Assembly: GCA_030770535.1 (NCBI GenBank)
Contig: JASVEC010000039.1
Coordinates: 248,001-312,000 of the forward strand
Length of the DNA: 64,000 bases
Reading direction: 5' to 3'
Origin: Batkoa obscura
Taxonomy: Eukaryota; Entomophthoromycota; Entomophthoromycetes; Entomophthorales; Batkoaceae
Positions 36,421 to 47,701 of the stretch are shown here, in pieces. How positions within the stretch are numbered: position 1 is the first letter of the stretch; the number at the start of each line of letters is the position of its first letter. A model generated the notes under the pieces. That model was not told the origin of the DNA. It did not search any database and saw nothing but the letters and a program-made list of their open reading frames with translations. A program made the translations under genes and the position numbers.

Positions 36421-38034
36421 ATGGAAAAATCCGAGGTGAATGAAGCTTTTGATATCAAACCTTATGAATTAGATAAAGAAGCAATCACAGAAACAAATCC
36501 AGAAGCGAGCCCTGGAGACTCTATGGATCCTATGAACAACTTGACTCCCTTTAAAAAAGGAGCCTTGGTTTTTGGTTTAGTACTATCAATATTCATAGCT
36601 TCTTTAGATAATACAATCATATCTACAGCAATGGCAAAGATTGTATCTGAATTTAATGCTTTAGACTTAGTCACTTGGGTAGCAGGTTCATACCTATTGA
36701 CTTCCACCGCAATCCAACCATTATATGGCAAATTATCTGATATATTTGGTAGGAAATATACAATCTTATTTGCTTTATTTATATTCACTGTTGGATCTAT
36801 TGTTTGCGGGGCTGCTCCAAACATGATCACTTTGATTATATTTCGTGCTATAAGTGGTTTAGGTGGTGGTGGTCTCTACTCTTTATCAATTATTATAATA
36901 TCAGATATTATCCCACCTAGAATACGTGGTATTTTCCTTGCTTTTGCAGGTGGTATATATGCAGTCGCATCAGTTGTAGGGCCCTTGGTTGGTGGTGCTT
37001 TTTCAGATAGAATAACTTGGCGTTGGGCTTTTTACATCAACATCCCCATATGTGCTGTCACTTTCATCATTGTTTTCTTTTTCTTAAACTTACCAATACC
37101 CAAAGGTAGTACGAAAGAAAAACTTAGTAGAGTGGATTTTTATGGTGCAATTACGTTGATGTGCTTTACAATATGCTTAGTACTTGGACTTACCTGGGGC
37201 GGTGGTGAATATGAATGGAGTTCAGCACCTGTGATTGTGACTTTAGTACTTGCTGGATTATTTTTGATATTGTTTATATATGTTGAAGCTAAAGTTGCCA
37301 AAGAGCCTATAATGCCAGGTCAAGTATTAAATCGCAACACTATTTCAGCCAATATATCTGCCTTCTTTATCGGTGCTTTGTTTATGGTATCTGTCTACTA
37401 CTTGCCCATCTATTACCAAGTAGTGAAAAACTATGATGCTACTAATTCGGGTTTAGAATTATTGCCACTTATGCTTGGTGCCGTAGCTTGTAATTTTGTT
37501 ACTGGCATCATTACTACTAAAACTGGTAAATATCGCTTTTTATCTGTTATTGGAGGCATCTTTCTTATTGTTGGTGCAGCCCTCTACGGATCCCTTTATA
37601 GACTAAGTATTACACGTGGGGAAGAAATTGTATATGCATTAATTTTAGGATTTGGGGTTGGCTTATGTTTCCAAAATAACGTTATGATTGTACAAGTAGC
37701 TTCCACAGATGATGATATAGCTGTTTCAACTTCTTTGGTCTTTTTTAATAATCTTTTGGGCTCTTTGGTCGGTTTGGCTATTCAAGGTTCTATCTTTAAT
37801 AACTATTTAGTTAGCACATTACATCAATTATTACCCGAGATGGATACAAAATTGATATTAGGTTCGGTTAATACGATTCATTCATTACCTAAGGATCAAT
37901 TAGATCTGGTTTTATATGGTTACATTGAATCATTCAAAATCCTTTACCTTTCAATGATTCCTTATGCTGCTATTGCTTTTATCACTTCTCTATTCCTTAA
38001 ACATATCCCTGTGAGAGGACATGAAAAATCTTGA
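36421..38034 (+). CDS. DHA2-type MFS drug:H+ antiporter (14 TM), copy 1
   Basis: Intronless, 537 residues. A polar N-terminus (MEKSEVNEAFDIKPYE...) precedes 14 predicted helices. DHA2 hallmarks are visible: SLDNTIISTAMAKIVSEFNA in helix 1 (motif D1, L-D-x-T-x-V), WVAGSYLLTSTAIQPLYGKL followed by DIFGRKYTILFAL (motif A, G-x-L-S-D-x-x-G-R-K), FRAISGLGGGGLYSLSIIII (motif B, R-x-x-x-G-x-G-G-G) and GGIYAVASVVGPLVGGAFSD with W-R-W-A-F-Y-I-N-I-P (motif C), all diagnostic. Likely exports toxic organic compounds from the plasma membrane or vacuole in exchange for protons; the substrate cannot be read. A paralog lies at 49911-51542. Bases 36564-37400 match it at all but one position, while the C-terminal third is clearly diverged. 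Confidence 0.95.
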   Translation: MEKSEVNEAFDIKPYELDKEAITETNPEASPGDSMDPMNNLTPFKKGALVFGLVLSIFIASLDNTIISTAMAKIVSEFNALDLVTWVAGSYLLTSTAIQPLYGKLSDIFGRKYTILFALFIFTVGSIVCGAAPNMITLIIFRAISGLGGGGLYSLSIIIISDIIPPRIRGIFLAFAGGIYAVASVVGPLVGGAFSDRITWRWAFYINIPICAVTFIIVFFFLNLPIPKGSTKEKLSRVDFYGAITLMCFTICLVLGLTWGGGEYEWSSAPVIVTLVLAGLFLILFIYVEAKVAKEPIMPGQVLNRNTISANISAFFIGALFMVSVYYLPIYYQVVKNYDATNSGLELLPLMLGAVACNFVTGIITTKTGKYRFLSVIGGIFLIVGAALYGSLYRLSITRGEEIVYALILGFGVGLCFQNNVMIVQVASTDDDIAVSTSLVFFNNLLGSLVGLAIQGSIFNNYLVSTLHQLLPEMDTKLILGSVNTIHSLPKDQLDLVLYGYIESFKILYLSMIPYAAIAFITSLFLKHIPVRGHEKS

Positions 38035-38661
38035 TAGATTTTATTTATTTAAAAAAGTTTGAATTTTAGGTAAATAATAAAAATATATTAAGAGTAGTAC
38101 TATTTTTACTTCATTCCAAGCTTTTATAAAAACAGATAGTAATAGATAAATAATTTATTTCATTAAAAAGATATAATATATAAAAAACAAAATGATTATA
38201 ATGGATTACATATTTATATAACTTGATTTTATTAAGAGTAATAAAATGAAGATATCATTTTTTGTTCAAGAATTATATTAACAATTTTTATATTCAATAG
38301 CACTTAAAAAGTTGAAAAATAAATGAAATCAGAAAAATTTCCTCAAATGTTGTTACACTTCCTAATTAATGACTTTACTTATTCAAAGCAAAAACTTAAT
38401 ACTTTTAAATAAGGTTAAATAATGTTACAACTATTTAATTATTGCTATGAATAAACTAAAAAGTAATATTAGTCAATAATATTTTACTAATATAATTATT
38501 TCTAAACAAATTCAATGAAGCATTTTATTCATTTATAATTGCTAGTATAATATATCATGTCACTAATTAAATTAGTTTTGAAAATAAAAATTTCATTTTT
38601 TAACATAAAAAACATAAGCTTCAACCTTCATACTGTCAGCTTAAAGTTGAGGTTGATATAT
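38035..38661. other. 3' flank of MFS copy 1, 627 bp
   Basis: AT-rich DNA between the transporter and the transposon nest. No recognised features. Confidence 0.4.
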
Positions 38662-39229
38662 TGGGATGTATTTTTGTGTTTAAGAATTTTACTAACAATC
38701 TTTCCGCTCAAATAGCGCTTAAAAAATAGAAAAAATGGGGGTGTCCGAATTGGTTTCATTTTTTTATCTAATTTTTAAATTATTTTATTATAATTTATAT
38801 TGTAAGTTAGTAGAACTTCTATCAAATTTAATATAAGTTCCCGGATTAGCAAGGCTTTTACCAATATAGCCTATATAGTGTAGTGATATTAATCAAAGCT
38901 GTAATATGTAAATAAATATATATTTTTATAAAACTTTATTAGGAAATATTTATTATTAACTGCTTTATAGCCAACATTGCAGATTTGCTATCAAATAAAT
39001 AAATAATTTTAATGTTATAATTACATTATTAATATATCGCTAAGTTAACAAATAGTTGCATGGGAGGGAGTGGTTAACCTTAGAACTATAACTAGCTACT
39101 CTTATATAATACAAGCAGTATAATAATAGCTTTTACTTATTATTACAGTTACTTGCTCTTTTGACTATTTATTAACTTAACTATTAATAATTTAAGTAAT
39201 ATTAACATTTAATAATTGATTTCCATCAT

Positions 39230-39962
39230 CTAATAAGCTACTTGCTTAGTAAATATTGAAACCTTTAAATTTCCTGTTATTTTTGTAAGATAAGCTGGGG
39301 TTGATCTTTTAATTCTTCTATTCTCTATAGACTCTATAACTTTAATTAGAATTGTATCACTTTTTTTTGATCTATCAGATACTGGATAACAGTTGAGCTA
39401 TTAGTTCTATTATGTTCACAAATAAAAATCACAAATTTTGAAATCAATTAATCAATACCTTCTATTTTTCCACTGTGAAATATTTCCAAAATGTCCGTCA
39501 ACTATACTTTTTCCATGATGCTCAGCAAAAAAATTAAGATGAATATTTAAACTACTATTTATTTTATATGTTCCTTCAAGTATATAATGTAAAAACCCTT
39601 GAGATTTAAATAATTTCCTGTATTTACTCATGTACTAATTTTTGTAAACTTTTTAAATAAAAGCTCTTTAGATATTAAATCAATTAAACAGTCTCCTGCA
39701 TATGCTGAATCATAATTTAATATTTCAGGTAAATAGTCAAAATAAACTTTACCTATTGTTTTATTATTTTTTAAATATAAAACGTCAAAACCTAATACTG
39801 ATATAGCTTGTTTATTATAATGATCCAAATTTATTGGATCCGGCCTTGTTCCTATTTCTATATTTTGTTCAAAGTCTAAAATTATTATACAACTTTTATT
39901 AATTTTTTAATAGTTTCATTAAATATGTTTTTTTGAGTATCAACACAAAATTCACGTAGTTT
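39230..39962 (-). pseudogene. Transposase, C-terminal part (of the 38.7-kb DNA transposon)
   Basis: The minus strand reads LREFCVDTQKNIFNETIKKL, then after a frame change IILDFEQNIEIGTRPDPINL, LDHYNKQAISVLGFDVLYL, YFDYLPEILNYDSAYAGDCL, and past a TGA, LNFFAEHHGKSIVDGHFG. After further frame changes it ends STPAYLTKITGNLKVSIF. The acidic residues in ILDF, NYDS and DGHF and the block HHGKSxxDxHF resemble a DDE-type catalytic core of transposases widespread in zygomycete-grade fungi. At least two frameshifts and one stop show that it is inactive. It is separated from its N-terminal half by the inner MITE with its retroelement. Confidence 0.7.
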
Positions 39963-40049
39963 ATATGGGGAAGTATTTTTTTGTTTAAGAATTTTACTAA
40001 CAATCTTTCCGCTCAAATAGTGCTTAAAAAATGGAAAAAATAATGAAAC

Positions 40050-40517
40050 TGTGAAATATTGCTTTATTTAGCTCTCGGATTGATTATAACGCAACAATCA
40101 CTTAAGTTGCTGTGTTCTCAAGTTCAAATACAATCAAGTCAGAGTCCCTTATTTTGATTTGCTGCGAGAATTTCTAACTTCATATTGCAAGGAATAACAT
40201 CCTCTCGTATTAATATCCATATTTATTGGAGTATAAAAGAGATTCTTCAATATGATAACTCCAGGTTTTTTTTTAATTGGATTACTCCCTGATAACGTAT
40301 CATTAATAAAGTCACTAAGTCTTTCTGACAACATCTGATATAGATTTTATAGTAGTATCTTCCATTGTATTTGTTTTACATAATTTGTAGCTTACTACAT
40401 ACTATTTCTATTAAGTTAAGTCTACCTTAGTTATATAAACTAAGACCCTTCGACTCAAGGCAAGTTAATTAAGCAAGAGTAGCTTTTAACTTCGGCCACT
40501 AAGTATCAACTTTCACA
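40050..40517 (+). repeat. 5' LTR (468 bp)
   Basis: Begins TGTGAAATATTGC and ends CAACTTTCACA, so TG...CA termini are present. A TATAAAAG box about 190 bp into the LTR (near 40233) is a plausible transcription start signal. Confidence 0.95.
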
Positions 40518-40635
40518 CTTGGCGCTCATAGCTGGGAAAGCTCCTATAACTACACTAGGTAGCCTTTATAGCCTTTCCTTTACGGTTCTTACCGCGTAAC
40601 CACCCCAACCCTCCAATCCCCTTAATTCACAGACT

Positions 40636-43137
40636 ATGATCAACAATAGCCTCATACCCTATTTTGCTGACTCAAGATATCTCCTTGATAACCGTCAACA
40701 ATTGACTATCACTGAATATGACATGGGTAGTAGTGATGAAGAAGAAGCTAGTGTTCTGACCCCAGAAATAGACACTGCTGCTTTAAATCAAGCTGCCCTA
40801 CCTCCTCATGTTGTAAGCTCGGTCGTTACCTATGGAGCTGTTCCTATGCACGTTCTTAATGGTGATCTCTCTGCTTGGAGACAATACCAAAGTAGTAGCT
40901 CCAGTACCCAAATTACTTTTCGTGCTCAGTACCAAACGGTACCTACCCTTTCCCACGTTCAACAATATTTAGTAGAGTTCTTGCACAACAAACTCATCCA
41001 GATGGTTGGTGAACTCAACCGTCTCTCAACTCACAATAATGAATTGTCTACCTCTTTAAGCTCGCTTCTAGGTACGGTTAATAATCTCTCCATGGTCATC
41101 AACCAAAACAATGATGTCATCACCCCATCAAATGAATTCCATACCAGTAAGTTTAATGAATTCAACCAAAGGCTCAATGATACTGTTAGTTATGAAGTAT
41201 ATAGAGATTTGGCAAGAGAAGTAGGAGACTTCAAGGCTGAATTGCATCAGCTTGATACTGCCTTACATTCCGAACTCATTAAGATCTCTGACGAGATCAA
41301 CCTTTCCCTCACTGAGATCAATGACCATACTGCTCAAAGGATCTCAGATATCGACGGAAAAGTGAAAATCACTTTTGCAGAACTTAATAGATCGTTGATG
41401 ACTAGATTCACCGAGTATAATCATCGTTTATCCTATGTTGAGCAATCCCCTGCGTCTGCATCAGCCAAAGATGCCAGAATCTTGGCTTTAGAACAAGATT
41501 TAGCTGCTTGTAATGTACAACTGACTCAACAAGTGACCACCATTAGCCAGCTCATCACTTCCAATAATAATTTGAAGGAACAAATTAGATTAGATAAAGA
41601 GCAGTCAGCGGCTGACTGGGAAGAAATTTCGCGTAATATACAGAGTACCAAGGAAGAGCTTATTATTCTTCAAACTAAGGTAGCTTCCAATACCAGCCAA
41701 ATCAAGGCATCTTCTTGTAATTGTAGAAAGGAACGTATCGCTGTTTCAGCACCTCACTCCAGACTCTCGACTTATAGAGATGTTCCGAGATATAATATGT
41801 ATGATCTAGGTGATGGTACCACAGAATCTATTCTTGACACTGAATATCAAATGAACCCTAAGTATCGTGGTTCTATTCACTTGGTACAACCGGATGATCA
41901 ACCCAAGAAAGGAGAAAGTCCACCTCAATTACTTCCTAGAATGACCACTGCACCTACTGATGGTATTTACTCAAGAAACCCTGCTACAGGATCTAATGCT
42001 GAGCCAATAAGATCTCATGTACAACCCTATGCTGAAGTTAACCTGGACAATCCTTTTAACAATAGTAACAAAAACAAGTTGCCATATATTGCTCCAAAAA
42101 TCACTCAACATGTACCCTATGAGCAATCTTCATCTCACTACGTACAACCCGAGCGGATTCCTGTTCAAAATAACTATGGTATATCACATAATAATCATGA
42201 CGCCTATTATGGCCATCCTGGACCTTCTGGTAACAATCTAAACCCGCATAGCTTCTCAACATACCCCCACAATTATCCGAGAAGCTCCCAACCCGTTAAT
42301 ACCAAGTTTAATTTTAGTCTCCTATTCAATCCAAATGAAATCACTGCTACTACTTTCATCAAAGCGCTAGAAGTTCATCTTGATGCCAACAATTGGACCT
42401 ACGAGTGTCGCCCTCAATGTCTCTTAGGTCAGCTTCAAACAAACGAGCTTTCCTGGTGTATGACCCTACCTGATGACTTACGCAGTAACTGGAACTCTTT
42501 TAAAAAGGCATTCATAGATCACTATGATTCCGATGTAAAAATGGAAGCAAAAAAGGCAGCCCTTTTATCTTTACGACTAGACGATGAAAGCAAACTTGAA
42601 AATTACATTGCAAACGTAAAAAATCGTGCTAATGCTTTAATTTCCTGTGGGAAGTTAAGCGTTACAGACCTCCGCCTGGCCTTCCAACGAAACCTTCCAA
42701 GTCACATCGCACGTCTTTTTCTAGACCCTCATCATAATATCACCAATATTACTCAGATGATAGAGATTTTAGAGCTATACCTCGGAAGTCCAAAAAGCGA
42801 AGTTAAATCCAAGAAACTATACGTTAATCATATAGATAAAGAAACGGACAACAACGAATATCTTCATTGCTTTGCCATTACACAACAGCACTACTCCAAC
42901 CATCGTAAATCTCGAGTATTTACTGGATGCTGGAACTGTGGTGAACATGGACATATTGCCGTCAATTGTATTGAACCAAAGCCAGAAAATGGTATTTTTA
43001 AATATTACTTTGAAAAAAATGTTCGCAATAGTAAACATTTTAACAAAAATAAACAAGTTAATCACCTCAATTATAATTATAATGATGGTGACACTGAAAA
43101 GTTTGTTGACCCCAACAGCGAGTCAAAAAACTTCTAA
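40636..43137 (+). CDS. gag: Retrotransposon Gag polyprotein
   Basis: An 833-residue open frame, starting MINNSLIPYFADSRYLLDN. A long heptad-rich region, roughly residues 110-370 (ending before the C-x-C-R-K-E segment), suggests a coiled coil, followed by a P/N/S-rich linker. The capsid-like helical part lies around residues 555-720 (LFNPNEITATTFIKALEVHL, WCMTLPDDLRSNWNSFKKAF). A CCHC zinc knuckle CWNCGEHGHIAVNC lies near residue 760. The N-terminal coiled coil makes it unusually long for a Gypsy Gag. Confidence 0.9.
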   Translation: MINNSLIPYFADSRYLLDNRQQLTITEYDMGSSDEEEASVLTPEIDTAALNQAALPPHVVSSVVTYGAVPMHVLNGDLSAWRQYQSSSSSTQITFRAQYQTVPTLSHVQQYLVEFLHNKLIQMVGELNRLSTHNNELSTSLSSLLGTVNNLSMVINQNNDVITPSNEFHTSKFNEFNQRLNDTVSYEVYRDLAREVGDFKAELHQLDTALHSELIKISDEINLSLTEINDHTAQRISDIDGKVKITFAELNRSLMTRFTEYNHRLSYVEQSPASASAKDARILALEQDLAACNVQLTQQVTTISQLITSNNNLKEQIRLDKEQSAADWEEISRNIQSTKEELIILQTKVASNTSQIKASSCNCRKERIAVSAPHSRLSTYRDVPRYNMYDLGDGTTESILDTEYQMNPKYRGSIHLVQPDDQPKKGESPPQLLPRMTTAPTDGIYSRNPATGSNAEPIRSHVQPYAEVNLDNPFNNSNKNKLPYIAPKITQHVPYEQSSSHYVQPERIPVQNNYGISHNNHDAYYGHPGPSGNNLNPHSFSTYPHNYPRSSQPVNTKFNFSLLFNPNEITATTFIKALEVHLDANNWTYECRPQCLLGQLQTNELSWCMTLPDDLRSNWNSFKKAFIDHYDSDVKMEAKKAALLSLRLDDESKLENYIANVKNRANALISCGKLSVTDLRLAFQRNLPSHIARLFLDPHHNITNITQMIEILELYLGSPKSEVKSKKLYVNHIDKETDNNEYLHCFAITQQHYSNHRKSRVFTGCWNCGEHGHIAVNCIEPKPENGIFKYYFEKNVRNSKHFNKNKQVNHLNYNYNDGDTEKFVDPNSESKNF

Positions 43138-43139
43138 GT

Positions 43140-46100
43140 GGGAGGGTAAATGAGGATCCCCCTTCCACGAAATCAAAAATTCCTCCTGATCCAGATGAAA
43201 GCACTGAATTAGACTTCGAAATTAACACGCTTTCAAAATTTGACCCCTCTACCCTCATCCTAGCACTACCTTCCAAAATTCGTGGCAGACCCAAGAAGAA
43301 AAAGGTTCCCGTCGTTGAAATTCCTAAAGTCATTCCACGTCGAATTGATAAGTCACCTGATAACTCTATCAATGCCCCTGATTCTGCCTTGATAAATGAA
43401 ATTGCTAAACCTTACATTTCACAATTATCCGATTTATCCAAACTGTCCCTTACACAAAGTGAACTAGATAATACACACCAGTGGTTAACTAATGTTACCA
43501 TCCCAATTCCTCTAGACAAAATCCTAACTGGAGAATCAGACTTAGCAATTGCATTTAGAAACATCATTAGAGAATATCAGAATCCAAATAAACAGATCCT
43601 CTTAGTAAACCTCGATGCCAAAGCCAACTCCACCGATTGTACTTACATTAATGCGTCGATTTACAAAAAAAATGTGCGTATAATATTAGATAGCGGAGCT
43701 CCCATCAATTTCATATCGAGTCGTCTGGTAAAACGATTACCCTTTAAACCGGATATAGATTGTTCGGACACCTTCGGTACAGCCGGAACCGGAACCGTCA
43801 CGGCACTAGGAGCATACTCATCAATCCCTATTAAGTTTGGAAAGCTAACTTTAGCCTTTCCAGCGATAGTGTTGGAAAGCGAAGGTTACGACTTCCTCCT
43901 AGGCACCGAATTCTTTGTGAAACATGGTTGCCAATTATTGTACGATCAAAATATCTTAAAAGTATTAGATCAATCCATTCCAATGTACTACAATAAGCCA
44001 AGGAACCTAACCATTAACAACATAAGCAACAAAACTCCTGACTGTCGTATAATGAGCTATCGGACTAACAATAAATCAGTTGACGTTACTCTCTGCGGAT
44101 TAGAATCTGTGATTTATCAATATCCAGATATAGCATATAAGCAGTCTGGAATCCCCATTATTTCCCCTAAGAACTTACTAATACCGCCTAAATCACAGGT
44201 AGTACTAGACACCGAAATCTCATTATGGGTACCTAAGGAGTTCCATCTATCTATATACAGTATAGAAAGTGTTTCAAGATTAGAACCTCTAACTATGCCC
44301 GGGATTTTAGGTAATAACATGAATGAGACTATAAAACTACTGCTTGCCAACATTACCGAAAAAGATATCAAAATCTCTAGAGGTCAACAGGTTGGTACAA
44401 TCCACGTAGAAAATAACATTGTGATTAATACTTTCAGTAAATTTGCAACACTAGAAGAATTCCAAATTTATGAAGAAGCCCCTAATAACCAAACCCTGTT
44501 TGTTGAGAAAGACACTATTAAACATCTAAACCCAGATGAACAACTTCAATTTTATAAATTGCTGGAAGAATATAAAGACGTCTTTGCAACTTCAGAAGAA
44601 GATATTGGCTGTGCCCGCAATACTAAACATAAAGTATATACATGTGATTCACTACCTGTTGCAACTAAAGCATATCGTAAATCTCAGTCTGAACTTAAGG
44701 CAGAACGAGAAGAAGTCCAAAAACTTTTAAGATTAGGTTTGATTATCCCTTCAAATAGTCCATGGGCCTCTCCCCTTATGATTGTTAAGAAAAAAGATGG
44801 AACTAATAGAGTAGTTATGGACTATAGGAAACTCAACAAAATCACAAAGAAGGATGTATATCCACTACCCAGAATAGATGATGCTGTTGACCGCTTACAA
44901 GGTGCAAAATACTTTTCAGCAATGGATCTAATCTCAGGATACTGGCAGGTAGAAATGGATCCGGAAGACCAAGAGAAATGCGCTTTGATTACTTCCGAAG
45001 GACTATTTCAACCAACGAGGATGCCACAAGGCCTTTCAAACGCTCCTGCTACACTCCAACGTCTTATGGATAATACACTAGGTGATCTTAAGCTCTCATG
45101 TGTACTAATTTACTTAGACGACTTGAATGTGTTCTCGAAGACTTTCGTGGATCACCTAAATCACCTTAAAGCAGTATTCGAACGTCTTCGCCAAGCTAAC
45201 TTAAAGTTAAAGCCAAAAAAATGCTCATTTTTCCAAACTAGTCTGGAATTTTTAGGCTACAAGGTCTCTGACAAAGGTTTAGCTCCTATTCCTAATAAAT
45301 TAGATGCAGTAAAAGAGCTTTTCCCCCCAACTACGATGAGAGAAGTACAAGTATTCCTCGGACTAATGAATTACTACCGAAGATTTATAAAAGATTTTTC
45401 GAACTTAGCCACTCCACTATTCCAATTGTTAAAGAAAGAAGTCAAGTTTCAATGGAAAGAAGAACACCAACAAGCCTTTGAAGAACTTCGCGATAAGCTG
45501 CTTAACGCCCCAGTGTTGATGTTTCCAAATTTCTCAAAGCCCTTCTCCCTGCATACCGACGCTAGCCTAACGGCAGTTGGAGGTGTTTTAAGTCAACTGG
45601 ATGATGACAACTGCGAGCATCCAATAGCTTATACCTCTAGAACCTTATCGAAGCATGAGAGGAATTACACTACGACAGAGAAGGAATGCCTTGCAATTAT
45701 TCATGCTATAAAGGCATTTAGACCGTATATCTATGGCACTCACTTTACTGTTATTACCGACCATGTTTCCCTAAAGTGGTTATATTCAATCACTAATCCT
45801 GAAGGACGTCTAGCTAGGTGGGCTCTAAAACTACAATCGTATAGTTTTGATATAGTATATAAGCCAGGTAAAGATCACCAAAATGCAGATGGGCTTAGTA
45901 GGTTACCCAGGATCTGTCTAGCCACCCCCATAGATGATGATCTGTACAACCTATTGGGTAATAAAAATAAGTGGCCGCAACAACAACCTGAGCTTAAACA
46001 ATGGCTTGAGAAAAATGCCCAGAATATCATTGTCAAAAGTAATGCATTGTACAAAAAGATTAAAGGAACATATATTCCGTATATTAAGCCTTCTTCGCGG

Positions 46101-47147
46101 CTATCTGCATGTCAACAGTTTCACAATGTGATCTGCGGGCATTCAGCCTTCCAAAAAACATATGACACCATGAAAGTTTCCTGCTATTGGGAATCAATGA
46201 TACCAGACTTAGAAGACTTCATAAATAATTGTGATGTTTGTAAAAGAGAACAAAGTAGGATAAAAGTAACAGCTTACAAGTTTATTTTACCTAAACATGC
46301 ATTCCACACGGTAAGTATAGATGTGATAGGCCCTCTTTGTGAAGCTTCTTCAGTAAGAGGAAATAAGTATATCGTTGTAGCTATAGACCATCTAACTAAG
46401 TGGGTTGAAGCTAGAGCAATACCAAACCAGACTTCCTTCCACATATCTAAATTTATATATGAAGATATTATTTGTAGACATGGAAGCCCACAGGTGATAC
46501 TTACCGATAATGCTGCCAATTTTGTTAATCTAGTTCTCCCAAAATTAGCCAGACTAATGGCCATAAGACATTCTACTGCAGCTCCGTATCATCCAGAAAC
46601 TAATGGAATGGTTGAGAGAGTAAACGGTACACTAATACGTATACTAAGAAAACTAGCTTTTGACAAAACTAGCTGTTGGGATGAATATCTACATTCCGCT
46701 ATTTTAGCATATAGATATTCAGTACACAGTATTACTAAAAAGTCTCCTTTTATTATGCTTTATGGGAGACACCCTGGGCTCCCCATATCTTTTGCCCCTT
46801 TAATCGCTAAACAAGGCGAGATAAGCCCTGACATATACTTGGCTAAACTAACAAAAAAATTGATAGCTATCCAAGTTGAAGCCTTTAACGCATTAACAGA
46901 TTCGAAGATAAAGAGGTATCAGCAAGATATGTCCAGACTTCCTAGTCTAGCCACTTTCAAGGTAGGAGATATTGTTTATTTGTATCCTTCCTACAACCAA
47001 CCTAGAAAAAATAAACTGGCACTGAAATGGGACGGACCATATGAAATCATACATAAACACTTGTATGATAGCTATTCGATTAAACATAAAGGAACAAGCG
47101 TCATTTATAATCGAGTCCATGCCAAGTTTCTCAAATCAGCAATGTGA
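43140..47147 (+). CDS. pol: Retrotransposon Pol polyprotein (PR-RT-RH-IN)
   Basis: Lies in a different frame from gag; elements of this family usually bridge that by programmed frameshifting. The frame is open well upstream of 43389; the first residue of mature Pol is not fixed by the sequence. Domains in order: aspartic protease with LDSGAPINFISS (about 43687), reverse transcriptase with SPLMIVKKKDGTNRVVMDYR and the catalytic YLDDL (about 45110), RNase H with FSLHTDASLTAVGGVLSQ, integrase HHCC finger (about 46110-46250) and the DDE core with SIDVIGPL, LTDNAANF and ETNGMVERVNGTL. It ends in a GPY/F-like module (KWDGPYEIIHKH). No chromodomain. Confidence 0.93.
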   Translation, partial: GRVNEDPPSTKSKIPPDPDESTELDFEINTLSKFDPSTLILALPSKIRGRPKKKKVPVVEIPKVIPRRIDKSPDNSINAPDSALINEIAKPYISQLSDLSKLSLTQSELDNTHQWLTNVTIPIPLDKILTGESDLAIAFRNIIREYQNPNKQILLVNLDAKANSTDCTYINASIYKKNVRIILDSGAPINFISSRLVKRLPFKPDIDCSDTFGTAGTGTVTALGAYSSIPIKFGKLTLAFPAIVLESEGYDFLLGTEFFVKHGCQLLYDQNILKVLDQSIPMYYNKPRNLTINNISNKTPDCRIMSYRTNNKSVDVTLCGLESVIYQYPDIAYKQSGIPIISPKNLLIPPKSQVVLDTEISLWVPKEFHLSIYSIESVSRLEPLTMPGILGNNMNETIKLLLANITEKDIKISRGQQVGTIHVENNIVINTFSKFATLEEFQIYEEAPNNQTLFVEKDTIKHLNPDEQLQFYKLLEEYKDVFATSEEDIGCARNTKHKVYTCDSLPVATKAYRKSQSELKAEREEVQKLLRLGLIIPSNSPWASPLMIVKKKDGTNRVVMDYRKLNKITKKDVYPLPRIDDAVDRLQGAKYFSAMDLISGYWQVEMDPEDQEKCALITSEGLFQPTRMPQGLSNAPATLQRLMDNTLGDLKLSCVLIYLDDLNVFSKTFVDHLNHLKAVFERLRQANLKLKPKKCSFFQTSLEFLGYKVSDKGLAPIPNKLDAVKELFPPTTMREVQVFLGLMNYYRRFIKDFSNLATPLFQLLKKEVKFQWKEEHQQAFEELRDKLLNAPVLMFPNFSKPFSLHTDASLTAVGGVLSQLDDDNCEHPIAYTSRTLSKHERNYTTTEKECLAIIHAIKAFRPYIYGTHFTVITDHVSLKWLYSITNPEGRLARWALKLQSYSFDIVYKPGKDHQNADGLSRLPRICLATPIDDDLYNLLGNKNKWPQQQPELKQWLEKNAQNIIVKSNALYKKIKGTYIPYIKPSSRLSACQQFHNVICGHSAFQKTYDTMKVSCYWESMIPDLEDFINNCDVCKREQSRIKVTAYKFILPKHAFHTVSIDVIGPLCEASSVRGNKYIVVAIDHLTKWVEARAIPNQTSFHISKFIYEDIICRHGSPQVILTDNAANFVNLVLPKLARLMAIRHSTAAPYHPETNGMVERVNGTLIRILRKLAFDKTSCWDEYLHSAILAYRYSVHSITKKSPFIMLYGRHPGLPISFAPLIAKQGEISPDIYLAKLTKKLIAIQVEAFNALTDSKIKRYQQDMSRLPSLATFKVGDIVYLYPSYNQPRKNKLALKWDGPYEIIHKHLYDSYSIKHKGTSVIYNRVHAKFLKSAM

Positions 47148-47233
47148 TTCAATGAGTACAATTCGTAACTAGTCAAATTGCTCTTGGTAAGTAAATCATA
47201 AAAATTCACTACATCAAATCATAGGGAGGGAAA

Positions 47234-47701
47234 TGTGAAATATTGCTTTATTTAGCTCTCGGATTGATTATAACGCAACAATCACTTAAGTTGCTGTGTT
47301 CTCAAGTTCAAATACAATCAAGTCAGAGTCCCTTATTTTGATTTGCTGCGAGAATTTCTAACTTCATATTGCAAGGAATAACATCCTCTCGTATTAATAT
47401 CCATATTTATTGGAGTATAAAAGAGATTCTTCAATATGATAACTCCAGGTTTTTTTTTAATTGGATTACTCCCTGATAACGTATCATTAATAAAGTCACT
47501 AAGTCTTTCTGACAACATCTGATATAGATTTTATAGTAGTATCTTCCATTGTATTTGTTTTACATAATTTGTAGCTTACTACATACTATTTCTATTAAGT
47601 TAAGTCTACCTTAGTTATATAAACTAAGACCCTTCGACTCAAGGCAAGTTAATTAAGCAAGAGTAGCTTTTAACTTCGGCCACTAAGTATCAACTTTCAC
47701 A
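47234..47701 (+). repeat. 3' LTR (468 bp)
   Basis: Appears identical to the 5' LTR along its length, preceded by the polypurine tract AGGGAGGGAAA. Confidence 0.95.

Larger units (their letters stand above)
40050..47701 (+). mobile_element. Ty3/Gypsy LTR retrotransposon, looks whole
   Basis: A 7,652-bp element with two 468-bp LTRs that look identical by eye, a purine-rich polypurine tract just before the 3' LTR (47222-47233) and a 4-bp target duplication AAAC. The order gag, protease, reverse transcriptase, RNase H, integrase places it in Ty3/Gypsy (Metaviridae-type). No chromodomain or envelope gene is seen. A plausible primer-binding site begins two bases after the 5' LTR with TGGCGC. No obvious breaks were noticed, and the matching LTRs imply a very recent insertion. 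It sits inside a MITE inside a DNA transposon, in the sense direction of the MFS genes. Confidence 0.95.

Noticed and set aside
36462-36830. 122-codon antisense frames in both MFS genes (also 49952-50320)
   Set aside because: Their identity follows from the shared DNA block; they are shadows of the transporter coding strand.
40149-47518. Identical 61-codon frames in the two LTRs
   Set aside because: They are only the same LTR sequence read twice, with no family match.
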